From: CAYOVG01 sp964407285
GTDB taxonomy: Bacteria > Desulfobacterota > Syntrophobacteria > Syntrophobacterales > Syntrophobacteraceae
NCBI GenBank assembly: GCA_964407285.1
Contig: CAYOVG010000175.1
Location: 1 to 14,081 of the forward strand
Direction of reading: 5' to 3'
DNA: 14,081 nucleotides
Shown: one piece after another, positions 1-6,194 of the stretch
How positions within the stretch are numbered: position 1 is the stretch's first letter
Layout: the number at the start of each line of letters is the position of its first letter
Notes under the pieces: model-generated
Seen by the model: only the letters and a program-made list of their open reading frames with translations
The model's database searches: none
What the model was told of the DNA's origin: nothing
Translations under genes and position numbers: made by a program

Positions 1-242
1 AGATCTCCGTCCTCACGCCCCTGGTTCGGATCGACAATCCGGAGAGTATCGAGATCGGCAGGCACGGACTGCTGATTCGCAAGGGTTACCACAGCGGACT
101 TCTTCTGCCCCAGGTGGCGACGGAAAACCACTGGGACCGGAAGCAGTTCCTGGATTGGACATGCAGAAAGGCCGGACTGCAGCCCGGTGCGTGGCTGGAT
201 GCCGATACGGAAGTGTATACTTTTTCGGCGGATATTTTCTGA
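1..242 (+). CDS. amrA: AMMECR1 domain protein (AmmeMemoRadiSam system protein A), C-terminal part
   Basis: The frame is open at the left edge and ends with TGA at 240-242, so only the last 79 residues are visible. They carry hallmarks of the AMMECR1 family: ISVLTPL near the start, an IEIGRHGLLI segment, the GLLLPQVA signature followed by a W-D-x-x-x-F-L-x-x-x-C-x-K-A-G-L stretch, and a W-L-D-A-D-T-E-V-Y-F-type C-terminus. In bacteria this domain often occurs with a Memo-like protein and a radical SAM protein; those partners are not in the window and could lie upstream. The biochemical function of the family is not settled. The family call is very likely right; the AmmeMemoRadiSam link is inferred from the family alone. 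A 39-bp gap separates it from the next gene on the same strand. Confidence 0.92.
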   Translation, partial: ISVLTPLVRIDNPESIEIGRHGLLIRKGYHSGLLLPQVATENHWDRKQFLDWTCRKAGLQPGAWLDADTEVYTFSADIF

Positions 243-281
243 AACCGGATCTTACGTTTCTCTCTACGGAAGGTTGAAGTT

Positions 282-827
282 GTGGGTACGGTAATCGAAA
301 TGGAAAAAAGACGCCGCTCTCTCATGGCGAAGAGGGGGCTTCAAGGCTGGGCGAAGCGCTTCTCCGAAAGTTTTGACGAGAATACGTGCATCCGGGACCT
401 CAGCGATCCGGTGTTGAAGGCGCTCATACAGGCGGGAGAGGAATCCAGCACGGCCATCAACGAACTCGTGCTCGGGGTCAAGGGCATGGGACCGGGACCG
501 CGTTTCCACTTTCTCGAACCCGATTCCAAGATGGCGCTCATGGATATCGCCATATTCATCCTGGACCAGTTGCGTTTCGAGTGCATGAGGCGGCTCGAGT
601 GGATTCAGGACTATCCCAACCGTAACGTGCCCCTGGTGGACCTGGTGGAACGGTTCGAAGACGAATTCTCCAGTTGCAGGCACGACGCGCCCTCCCTGTC
701 GCCCTCCCATCCGCGCTACCACGAGTACGTAAATACGTTCGAGGCGGACCAGGGCGCCTACATCCGCCGAATGATTCCGGAAGCCATCCAATGTTTTCTC
801 GAAAGGGTACAGGAAGATGGCGGATAA
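282..827 (+). CDS. Hypothetical protein, 181 aa, unrecognised family
   Basis: I do not recognise this protein. A GTG start at 282 is preceded by GGAAGG (269-274) at workable spacing; an in-frame ATG at 300 is an alternative that would remove six residues. The product is charged and soluble-looking, with no signal peptide or membrane segment. It has a basic N-terminus (EKRRRSLMAKR), a Gly/Pro turn (KGMGPGPRFHF) near residue 67, and a long amphipathic middle rich in Leu, Arg and Glu (FILDQLRFECMRRLEW), suggesting a mainly alpha-helical fold. It stops only 11 bp before the next start, so it is probably co-transcribed and translated with the phospholipase C-like gene. Codon use matches its neighbours, supporting a real gene. 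It could be an accessory factor for the hydrolase, but nothing in the sequence demonstrates that. Confidence 0.75.
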   Translation: MGTVIEMEKRRRSLMAKRGLQGWAKRFSESFDENTCIRDLSDPVLKALIQAGEESSTAINELVLGVKGMGPGPRFHFLEPDSKMALMDIAIFILDQLRFECMRRLEWIQDYPNRNVPLVDLVERFEDEFSSCRHDAPSLSPSHPRYHEYVNTFEADQGAYIRRMIPEAIQCFLERVQEDGG

Positions 828-838
828 AGGACGGGAAG

Positions 839-1678
839 ATGCCCAAGGAACGTTTCCATCTGCTTCTTGCGGACGAGTGCTTTAAAATCCTCGGCGATTC
901 GAGGCCCGAGCGCCTCTATGACGACGAAATCCGGGAGGCCTTCTTCCTGGGCTCCATCATGCCGGACACCCTCTTCTACGACCTGCCTTACTTCTCCTTC
1001 TCGCCTGTCGGCAAGCAGCTCCACGTGCTCGAGGGAGACTCCGGGTTCCGGTTCTTCCGAAAGTGGCTGGAGGAGGAGCGCGACGCCATTCCCCGGAGCG
1101 TGCAGTTCTGGATGCTCGGGATGACCGCCCATTACCTGGCCGACGGCTTCTGGCATCCCGTGATCGGGAAGTATGCCGAACCGCATTCCCGGCTCTGCCG
1201 GGAGCTGAAGATGTCTTCCGGGGCCTGCCACTTCTGGATGGAAAGCCAGATGGAATCCTACTGGCTACCCGGGCTCAGCCCGCCGGACGGGTACCGCGAC
1301 ACGCTCAAATCCCTGCGCGATCGCAGGAAAAGGTTCGACATCTATTTCGAACGGTTTCGAAACCTGATTCAGCGCGCGGGAGCCCCGAAGACGCCCCGGA
1401 TACCGAGAATTCAGCGGTGTTTCTACTGGCAGACCACATCTCTGCGAATGTTCGCCCACCCGAGGTTCGCGGCGTGGAAATCCCGGTTCCTCGACCCGTA
1501 CGACATCGGAAAGACCCTGAGCGCCCTCGTTGTGCCCCCCCGCCCTGCCGCCCTCTTCCTGCAGGCCTGCGCCATCCGGGAGGAGCAGGACCTGAAGAGC
1601 CCCTGCAACGCAGAGAATCTCGCCGGGACCGTCTCTCACATCGTCAGCCGCTTGCGGGCGCTTCCGGTACTCTTTTGA
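839..1678 (+). CDS. Zinc-dependent phospholipase C-like protein (S1/P1-nuclease fold)
   Basis: The 279-aa product resembles the Zn_dep_PLPC family. Visible candidate metal ligands, in order, are MPD (residues 41-43), H62, the H98-Y-L-A-D102-G-F-W-H106 block, H117 and H131-F-W-M-E135. The pattern 'GSIMPD ... H ... GMTAHYLADGFWHP ... H..W.E' is typical of the family, whose members bind three zinc ions and hydrolyse phospholipids or related phosphodiesters. There is no signal peptide, unlike classical secreted clostridial PLC, so a cytoplasmic role or different substrate is likely; many bacterial members are uncharacterised. The ATG at 839 follows AAAGGA (826-831) by 7 nt. The frame extends upstream to 674, but that stretch overlaps the previous gene and looks non-coding. 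The C-terminal 130 residues are basic and lack recognised motifs. It ends 12 bp from a convergent gene. Confidence 0.82.
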   Translation: MPKERFHLLLADECFKILGDSRPERLYDDEIREAFFLGSIMPDTLFYDLPYFSFSPVGKQLHVLEGDSGFRFFRKWLEEERDAIPRSVQFWMLGMTAHYLADGFWHPVIGKYAEPHSRLCRELKMSSGACHFWMESQMESYWLPGLSPPDGYRDTLKSLRDRRKRFDIYFERFRNLIQRAGAPKTPRIPRIQRCFYWQTTSLRMFAHPRFAAWKSRFLDPYDIGKTLSALVVPPRPAALFLQACAIREEQDLKSPCNAENLAGTVSHIVSRLRALPVLF

Positions 1679-1690
1679 CCATTTTGATCA

Positions 1691-2401
1691 TCATTGACCC
1701 TTGCGGCGGGCATGGCTCAGAAACCATCCGTAGAGCGCCGGATTGTCGTAGGTTTCAGTCCAGGAGTCGTGCCCCGCATCGGGATAGATCGTAAAGCGCA
1801 CGTCTCCCCCGCAGGACTTCAGCGTATCCACCAGCACGCTGGTCGCCTCCAGCGGCACGATGTCGTCTTTCGCCCCATGGAAAGCCCATACAGGGACATC
1901 CTTGAGAGCGCACACCTTTTTCGGAAACCCCAGGGACGGGGAACCATACCCGCAGATGGGGGCGAGCGCGGCGAACCGTTCCGGATAGAGGGAGCCGAGG
2001 AGCCAGACTCCGGCCCCTCCCATGCTGACGCCCGTCAGGTAGACGCGGTCCGCGTCAACCGCACAGGCATTCATCACTTCATCCAGCAGCGCATCCAGCA
2101 TGCCGATGTAGGACTGCCACCAGGTATTATTCGAGCACTGCGGCGATACGGCTATGAAGGGAAAGTCGGGCTGCCTTTCGACGATCTTCGGAATGCCGTG
2201 CCTCTTCAGAGCTCGCGGATCGTTTCCCCGCTCCCCCGCTCCATGCAAAAACATTATGAGCGGCCACTTCTTTTCCGGATCGGCCCCGTAGCCTTCGGGC
2301 AGAAAAAGGAGGTAATTCAATGAACCGTTCTTTCCGCTCCTTTTGTCCGTCAAACCGTCTTGGGCGTCATTTGAATGAAACGTCATCGCTTTCTGAGTCA
2401 T
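1691..2401 (-). CDS. Alpha/beta-hydrolase esterase (predicted peptidase/dienelactone hydrolase type)
   Basis: The 236-aa protein is a compact alpha/beta hydrolase of the PHB-depolymerase/COG4099 'predicted peptidase' type. It shows the oxyanion-side FLHGAGERG (51-59), the nucleophile elbow GVSMGG with S126, the acid in HGAKDDIVP (D179 or D180) and the histidine in DAGHDSW (H211), all in canonical order and spacing. No signal peptide is visible, so it probably acts in the cytoplasm on a small ester or short acyl substrate; the substrate cannot be read from the sequence. The ATG at 2401 is preceded on the minus strand by AAGGTG at 5-nt spacing. It follows the 150-aa gene by 35 bp, so the two are likely one transcript. 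Related secreted enzymes carry leader peptides or CBM domains that are absent here. Confidence 0.88.
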   Translation of the reverse strand: MTQKAMTFHSNDAQDGLTDKRSGKNGSLNYLLFLPEGYGADPEKKWPLIMFLHGAGERGNDPRALKRHGIPKIVERQPDFPFIAVSPQCSNNTWWQSYIGMLDALLDEVMNACAVDADRVYLTGVSMGGAGVWLLGSLYPERFAALAPICGYGSPSLGFPKKVCALKDVPVWAFHGAKDDIVPLEATSVLVDTLKSCGGDVRFTIYPDAGHDSWTETYDNPALYGWFLSHARRKGQ

Positions 2402-2436
2402 GAAATCACCTTAACACATACCGTCCCCGGCAAATA

Positions 2437-2889
2437 TCAAGACCGGTCATCGGATCGCCGGCCCGCGAGGGGCCGGAACTCTCCCGTCGCCTCGATATCC
2501 AGGGGGAATTGATCGATCTGTTTTGGAATGTTTCGCTCGATTTCCGGAGTCCTCTCGACAACGAACACCTTGATGCATGGCAGGCCGCCGTCACAGACGC
2601 CCTGCCCGACGCCCACCACCCCCGGCAGGCTCATCAGTTCGTCGGTATGCTTCGAGAGAACGTTTTCGATTCCTTCCTGATTCGCCATCATCACTTCCTG
2701 TCCGCCGTACGCCGGGTTCAGCCCCCGACAGTCCCGATCATCGCATTCGCGCCATCGGGAGTCCTGCCCGCGGCAGTCCTGCCCGCGGCGGCACGCAACA
2801 TCACCTCTCATCACGCCGCCCGTGATCGCAACCTCCACGATGAAGAAGAACGCAAGGATTACGACAATCCAACGTACCGGCCGCACCAT
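2437..2889 (-). CDS. Membrane-anchored or exported protein with a protease-propeptide-like domain
   Basis: This 150-aa protein starts with a signal peptide or signal anchor (residues 7-27, WIVVILAFFFIVEVAITGG). A polar segment rich in Arg, Cys and Asp follows (30-57), built from CRRGQDCRGQDSR-type repeats. The C-terminal domain (about 80-141; H-T-D-E-L-M, GVVGVGQGV, IKVFVVER, ATGEFRPL) aligns along its whole length with residues 76-134 of the secreted protease next door (H-T-P-D-L-M, GVVGTGIGI, MVVFTERP, VTGRFVAL). It therefore looks like a stand-alone copy of the protease's N-terminal propeptide-like domain, possibly a binding partner, inhibitor or chaperone; that role is inferred. GGAGG precedes the ATG by about 7 nt. 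It lies 156 bp downstream of the protease and 35 bp upstream of the esterase. Confidence 0.72.
   Translation of the reverse strand: MVRPVRWIVVILAFFFIVEVAITGGVMRGDVACRRGQDCRGQDSRWRECDDRDCRGLNPAYGGQEVMMANQEGIENVLSKHTDELMSLPGVVGVGQGVCDGGLPCIKVFVVERTPEIERNIPKQIDQFPLDIEATGEFRPLAGRRSDDRS
2761..2790 (-). repeat. 15-bp tandem duplication inside the 150-aa gene
   Basis: Two adjacent 15-bp units (2761-2775 and 2776-2790, beginning GTCCTGCCCGCGGC on the plus strand) differ at one base. They encode successive R/C-R-G-Q-D pentapeptides in the Arg/Cys/Asp-rich linker. In-frame 15-bp expansion would lengthen this linker without disrupting the protein. Confidence 0.7.
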
Positions 2890-2939
2890 CGGCGCCCTCC
2901 GCCCCGTTCCGTTCAGTTCCGCCGTTGCGGACCGATGCA

Positions 2940-2970
2940 GTCCGGCCCGATCTCAAGAACCGGGCCGGAC
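2940..2970. other. Perfect 10-bp inverted repeat between protease and 150-aa gene
   Basis: GTCCGGCCCG (2940-2949) and its exact complement CGGGCCGGAC (2961-2970) flank an 11-nt loop. It lies downstream of the protease and just upstream of the 150-aa gene start on the minus strand. No T-run follows on either strand, so it is not a standard intrinsic terminator. It could be an attenuating or mRNA-stabilising hairpin that sets different levels of the two products. Confidence 0.5.
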
Positions 2971-3012
2971 TATCGAACTTACGGTCTTTCAATCCCTGGC
3001 TGCCGGTGATTG

Positions 3013-3041
3013 CCGGAAGCCCGTGGATTCAGGGTTTCCGG
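3013..3041 (-). other. Hairpin immediately after the protease stop codon
   Basis: CCGGAAGCCC (3013-3022) and GGGTTTCCGG (3032-3041) form a 10-bp stem with one non-Watson-Crick position and a 9-nt loop, 5 nt beyond the protease TGA on the minus strand. No U-tract follows, so it may protect the 3' end or cause partial termination. Confidence 0.45.
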
Positions 3042-3045
3042 ACAA

Positions 3046-4656
3046 TCAGAAAGACACCGACGCCGTGTTGGAGCAGACGCCGGCGCCTCCCTGTTCGCAG
3101 ACCTGGTACGTGTAGGTCCCCCTTCTAACGGAGTCCGTATAAGAGCCGGTATTGGCAGTGGTGACGATCACGCTCCCATTGCGCCTTATATTGACGTTGG
3201 CCGTGGTCGCTCCGGCCCACCGGAGGGCCACCCTCCTCGAGAGCAGGCGCGAGGTCCCGGTGGCGGTAAGAGTGATCCCGCTCGTCACCGTCACCGTTTT
3301 GGAGACGGCGCTGCTCGCTCCTTCATTATCGGTTACAGTGAGTTTAACCGTGTAGCTGCCGGGGGACGAGTAGGCATGGCCGGGATTTTGGTCCGTTGAA
3401 GTACTACCATCGCCGAAGTCCCAGTTCCAGGATGCGATGTTTCCATCCGGGTCGCTGCTTCCGTCGGTGAAAGAGACGTCGAGATTATCCGCGGTAAACG
3501 AAAAGTCCGCTACCGGGAACCGGTTGCCGTCCAGCGTGCCGCCGTCGTCGATCGTAACGGCGAACCGGGTCAGCACCGCATTGATGGGATTGGCCAGGGT
3601 ATAGGAACTGCTTCCCGCGAAAAGCAGCCCCACGGGGTTTTTCGCATCGTCATCCGTTACGATCAGGGAGCCCGAATCGCCGCCGGAGCTGAAAGTTCCG
3701 GGCGTTATGGCGATCTGGTTCGTGAACCTGGCCCTCTTTTGACACGTCGTACAGAACAAATTACCGCACACGTAGCAGACGTCCACGGTCACGTTGATCG
3801 CCGAGACCTGACCGTGAGTGTGCCCGGTGGTGCGGCCGTATTTCTGGACATTGAGGCCGACCGTCGCGACTTGCGGGGTCTTGCCGGGAGCGCCGTAGCC
3901 GGTGCCGGCGGTTGGATCGACCGGGGTCGAAAAGCCCAACATGTCGATGGACGAACGCGCAATGGCCGCATCGATGGCATTGACGCCGCTGCTGTTGAAG
4001 AGAATGGGTTCAAAATCGGCGAGGACGCCGATGGCGTCACCCGGATCGACCCCACCATCGTAGGCTCCGGGCTGAAGCACGTTGTCTCCGATCGAGGCCT
4101 CGTTGATGTCGGCGTAGACATGATTGTTGCTGAGCGCGTATACGTTGCCGGCGGCGTCCGTCACTCTGCAGCCGATGGTTCCGGCCGTGATGTTTGGATG
4201 GCCGGTTGAAACACCGGTGGGCACGGGACGGTCGAACTCCGCAGTATTGTCGATCAGAGCGACAAATCTGCCGGTGACCACCGTTTTGACGGGCAGATTG
4301 TCGAGAATGGCGGGTAAGGGTATGGAGATTCCGGGTCGTTCCGTGAAGACCACCATCGCCGGACCGCTATCCTCGGAGATTCCTATGCCGGTGCCGACAA
4401 CTCCGTCGATGTCCATCAAATCGGGGGTGTGGGCTTCCTGAATGGCGATGGCCGCCTTGATGATCGGGTCGATTTTAATGAGGGACGGTAGATCCGGCAG
4501 ATCCGGCAGACTACGAGTGAATTTGGCGTCATGCGCTTCAGCCGCGCCTGGACCGACTGAACCATGGCTTCCCACAAGCACCGCGAGAGCCAGCAGAAGA
4601 ACGAATACACCCACGGCATGTTTCATCGACACAAAGAAGCGCTCTTTCATTCTCAT
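3046..4656 (-). CDS. Secreted chymotrypsin-fold serine protease with propeptide-like, PKD and C-terminal beta domains
   Basis: The start is placed at ATG 4656 because AGGAG sits 6 nt upstream; the ATG at 4662 directly abuts that site. The 536-aa product has a signal peptide (basic start, hydrophobic core about 18-29), a linker with PDLPDLP, and a propeptide-like domain (about 76-134). A trypsin-like catalytic domain (about 145-370) follows, with likely triad H179 in LSNNHV, D229 in AIDAAIA and S328 in SGGDSGSL. A four-cysteine insert C-x2-C-x4-C-x2-C (294-305) lies before the serine. Then come a PKD domain (about 381-458, with the WDFGDGS and Y-T-V-K-L-T-V-T-D-N hallmarks) and a fibronectin-III-like C-terminal domain with two cysteines (520, 528). 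It is probably exported and digests or processes extracellular or envelope protein. A c-di-GMP riboswitch precedes it, with a leader of about 295 nt after the terminator. Confidence 0.88.
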   Translation of the reverse strand: MRMKERFFVSMKHAVGVFVLLLALAVLVGSHGSVGPGAAEAHDAKFTRSLPDLPDLPSLIKIDPIIKAAIAIQEAHTPDLMDIDGVVGTGIGISEDSGPAMVVFTERPGISIPLPAILDNLPVKTVVTGRFVALIDNTAEFDRPVPTGVSTGHPNITAGTIGCRVTDAAGNVYALSNNHVYADINEASIGDNVLQPGAYDGGVDPGDAIGVLADFEPILFNSSGVNAIDAAIARSSIDMLGFSTPVDPTAGTGYGAPGKTPQVATVGLNVQKYGRTTGHTHGQVSAINVTVDVCYVCGNLFCTTCQKRARFTNQIAITPGTFSSGGDSGSLIVTDDDAKNPVGLLFAGSSSYTLANPINAVLTRFAVTIDDGGTLDGNRFPVADFSFTADNLDVSFTDGSSDPDGNIASWNWDFGDGSTSTDQNPGHAYSSPGSYTVKLTVTDNEGASSAVSKTVTVTSGITLTATGTSRLLSRRVALRWAGATTANVNIRRNGSVIVTTANTGSYTDSVRRGTYTYQVCEQGGAGVCSNTASVSF

Positions 4657-4715
4657 AGACATCTCCTGTTAGTGTGGACATCCCTTCTACCTTTGCCTGT
4701 AAAGCATCCATCCTC

Positions 4716-4722
4716 CTTCGAT
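4716..4722 (-). promoter_or_regulatory. Strong upstream Shine-Dalgarno with possible 20-codon leader ORF ending at the protease start
   Basis: On the minus strand AAGGAGG (4722-4716) is followed directly by ATG at 4715 and another ATG at 4711. The 4715 frame runs 20 codons and stops at a TGA (4655-4653) that overlaps the chosen protease ATG (4656) as ATGA, a classic translational-coupling arrangement. The zero spacing to the first ATG weakens the case, and the peptide has no recognisable sequence. Confidence 0.3.
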
Positions 4723-4950
4723 CAGGGTTCCCGCATTCCAACGGGAGCGATGACGCAACGGCGGAGGGCGAAACCCCGCACAACCGCTACCCCATGCGAC
4801 TCCTCACTATCACGCCCGTGCGCTCGCGCCGAAATGTCGACGCCCGAACGCATGTAAGCAGCATTGCCCTCACAACATTCCGACCGGCGATTACCGCATG
4901 GCGCGTATCATCATAGAGATGGCGTTCCACGGATTTTGAGGTGAACATGG

Positions 4951-5022
4951 AAAAAACAAAAAGGCCGGGGCGCATTCATGGAGCCGTCAGTAACGGGAAC
5001 CGTCACCGGCGCCTCACCCGGC
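4951..5022 (-). terminator. Intrinsic terminator forming the riboswitch expression platform
   Basis: Read on the minus strand, GCCGG (5022-5018) pairs with CCGGC (4968-4964) and GGCGC (5013-5009) pairs with GCGCC (4973-4969). A smaller hairpin (GTGACGG, loop, CCGTTAC; 5005-4989) lies inside, and TTTTTGTTTTTT (4962-4951) follows. A competing arm GGCCGGG (5031-5025) can also pair with CCCGGCC (4969-4963). Both 5' arms lie inside the 3' part of the aptamer, so aptamer folding and termination should be mutually exclusive. This predicts that ligand binding favours read-through (an ON switch). The polarity is inferred from pairing by eye. Confidence 0.72.
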
Positions 5023-5095
5023 AACCCGGCCGTCTTCTCGCTTCGAAGACCCGCAGCTTTCCGTCCCCCACTCACGAGGGGTTTGGCCTTGTCTA
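5018..5095 (-). promoter_or_regulatory. Cyclic-di-GMP-I (GEMM-I) riboswitch aptamer
   Basis: On the minus strand the sequence matches the GEMM-I plan in order. A GGCCAAACCCC segment starts at 5088. A 6-bp stem (one T-T mismatch) is capped by a GNRA tetraloop GTGA (5075-5072). The core GGGACGGAAAGC (5067-5056) follows, then a second stem with perfect GTCTTC/GAAGAC arms (5050-5045, 5037-5032), and the signature GGCCGGGTTGCCGG (5031-5018). Against the Vc2 aptamer as I recall it, the ligand-contacting G20 aligns with G5087, pointing to c-di-GMP rather than the A20 cGAMP-type variant. The Vc2 pair G21-C46 is replaced by C5086-G5061, a compensatory change supporting a real fold. The first gene downstream is the secreted protease. 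Confidence 0.88.
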
Positions 5096-5112
5096 TTTCG
5101 AACATAACCGCT

Positions 5113-5175
5113 CCGGCTGGAAGTTCCACCGGGCAAATGCATACATTTTGTCATTCGATGTATGTTACATGTAAT
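5113..5175. promoter_or_regulatory. Cluster of dyad symmetries upstream of the riboswitch
   Basis: Three inverted repeats lie within about 60 bp, where the riboswitch transcript's promoter should be. They are CCGG-C-TGGAA-G-TTCCA-CCGG (5113-5132), AAATG-CATA-CATTT (5135-5148) and the perfect palindrome TTACATGTAA (5165-5174). They could be operator half-sites in the divergent region between the protease operon and the + strand hydrolase. I could not place a convincing minus-strand -35/-10 pair. The rest of the gene-free stretch 4657-5312 holds the riboswitch, its terminator and the protease leader. An AT-rich TATATTATTATAG (5257-5269) ahead of the hydrolase could serve as a -10, but no good -35 was found. 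Confidence 0.4.
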
Positions 5176-5312
5176 GGGATACGGTATGGGCGTATTCCGG
5201 AGCATCAGCAACTTTGCCCATGGATGAAATCGCTGGTAATCGGACTCTTTCCGCAATATATTATTATAGTCGGGCAAGTACCCGGAGATTTCATATCGTA
5301 TGGAGGTCAGCA

Positions 5313-6134
5313 ATGGTGGATATGGTTGAAAACGATTATTCGGCCCTGGACCGCCCCTCGATTCTCATGAGATTGTTTCACCCCAGGAAGGAATGGAGAG
5401 AACCCGGGGTCACCTCGCCCGCTCTCGACATAATGATTCCGGTGGAGCAGGACACGGCCGTGGGCGCGACATTTCACATGCGCGGCAAATCCTCTCCAAA
5501 TCTGCTCTTCTTTCACGGCAACGGAGAAATCGTCGCCGATTACGACGATCTCGGCCCGGTATACGAACGGCTGGGAATCAACTTCCTGCCCGTGGACTAC
5601 CGCGGCTATGGCCGCTCCACCGGGAGCCCCACCGTCGATTCGATGATGCGCGACTGTCATGTCGTTTTCCGATTCGTAAAGGACTGGCTCAAGGACAACG
5701 GCTACTCCGGCCCCCTCGTCGTCATGGGCAGGTCCCTCGGCAGCGCATCGGCTATCGAACTCGCAACGCAATACCCGGACGACCTGGGCGGCCTCATCAT
5801 CGAAAGCGGATTCGCCTTCGCCGGGCCGCTTCTGGAAATCCTGGGAATCGATATCGTCGATATAGGATTTCAGGAGAAAAAGGGGTTCCGGAACGTGGAC
5901 AAGATCAAATCCGTCAAGAAACCCGTGCTCATCATTCACGCGGAGCGGGACCACATCATACCGTTTTCGGACGCACAGGCGCTGTACGAGGCATGCGAGT
6001 CCCCCGCGAAGACCCTGGTCCGCATACCGGAAGCGAACCATAACGACATCTTCCTGCACGGCATCTCCATTTACATGGGGGCCGTCAAGTCGTTCGTCGA
6101 TAGACTGGGGACGGGAACGGCGGACGGGCGGTGA
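5313..6134 (+). CDS. BEM46-like alpha/beta hydrolase
   Basis: The 273-aa protein has the alpha/beta-hydrolase layout of BEM46/ABHD13-type serine hydrolases. It shows FFHGNGE (66-72, oxyanion side), PVDYRGYGRSTG (93-104), nucleophile elbow GRSLGS with S141, acid D213 in HAERDHIIP, and H243 in ANHNDIF. No signal peptide or membrane segment is visible, so the enzyme is probably cytoplasmic; the substrate is unknown. The ATG at 5313 follows GGAGG (5302-5306) by 6 nt. The frame is open back to 5214, but the extension has no Shine-Dalgarno and looks non-coding. It diverges from the riboswitch-controlled protease operon and converges on cydB, so it is probably monocistronic. Confidence 0.88.
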   Translation: MVDMVENDYSALDRPSILMRLFHPRKEWREPGVTSPALDIMIPVEQDTAVGATFHMRGKSSPNLLFFHGNGEIVADYDDLGPVYERLGINFLPVDYRGYGRSTGSPTVDSMMRDCHVVFRFVKDWLKDNGYSGPLVVMGRSLGSASAIELATQYPDDLGGLIIESGFAFAGPLLEILGIDIVDIGFQEKKGFRNVDKIKSVKKPVLIIHAERDHIIPFSDAQALYEACESPAKTLVRIPEANHNDIFLHGISIYMGAVKSFVDRLGTGTADGR

Positions 6135-6156
6135 GAGGTCCCCAAAGGGGCCCGTC
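6123..6156. other. Nested inverted repeat over the hydrolase stop codon
   Basis: GACGGGC (6123-6129) pairs with GCCCGTC (6150-6156), and an inner CCCC-AAA-GGGG hairpin (6140-6150) lies between them. It sits between convergent genes and spans the TGA at 6132-6134. It could slow transcription from either side, but neither strand has a U-tract after the stem. Confidence 0.4.
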
Positions 6157-6194
6157 GAGGCGGTCTCAATGCTCCCGACGGTCTCCCTCCCGGT

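Noticed and set aside
674..838. Upstream extension of the phospholipase C-like frame
   Set aside because: It overlaps the 181-aa gene, has Arg/Pro-rich non-coding-looking sequence, and a good Shine-Dalgarno supports ATG 839.
2940..3041. Standard intrinsic terminators after the protease gene
   Set aside because: The stems are strong but neither is followed by a U-tract on the minus strand, so they were recorded only as hairpins.
4947..5174. Small + strand ORF with GAGGTG upstream of ATG 4947 (75 codons)
   Set aside because: It lies exactly antisense to the riboswitch and terminator, its sequence is explained by that structure, and the peptide shows no recognisable domain.
6135..6194. cydX-like small subunit gene after cydB
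   Set aside because: Only about 60 bp separate the convergent stops, with no start, Shine-Dalgarno or hydrophobic frame.
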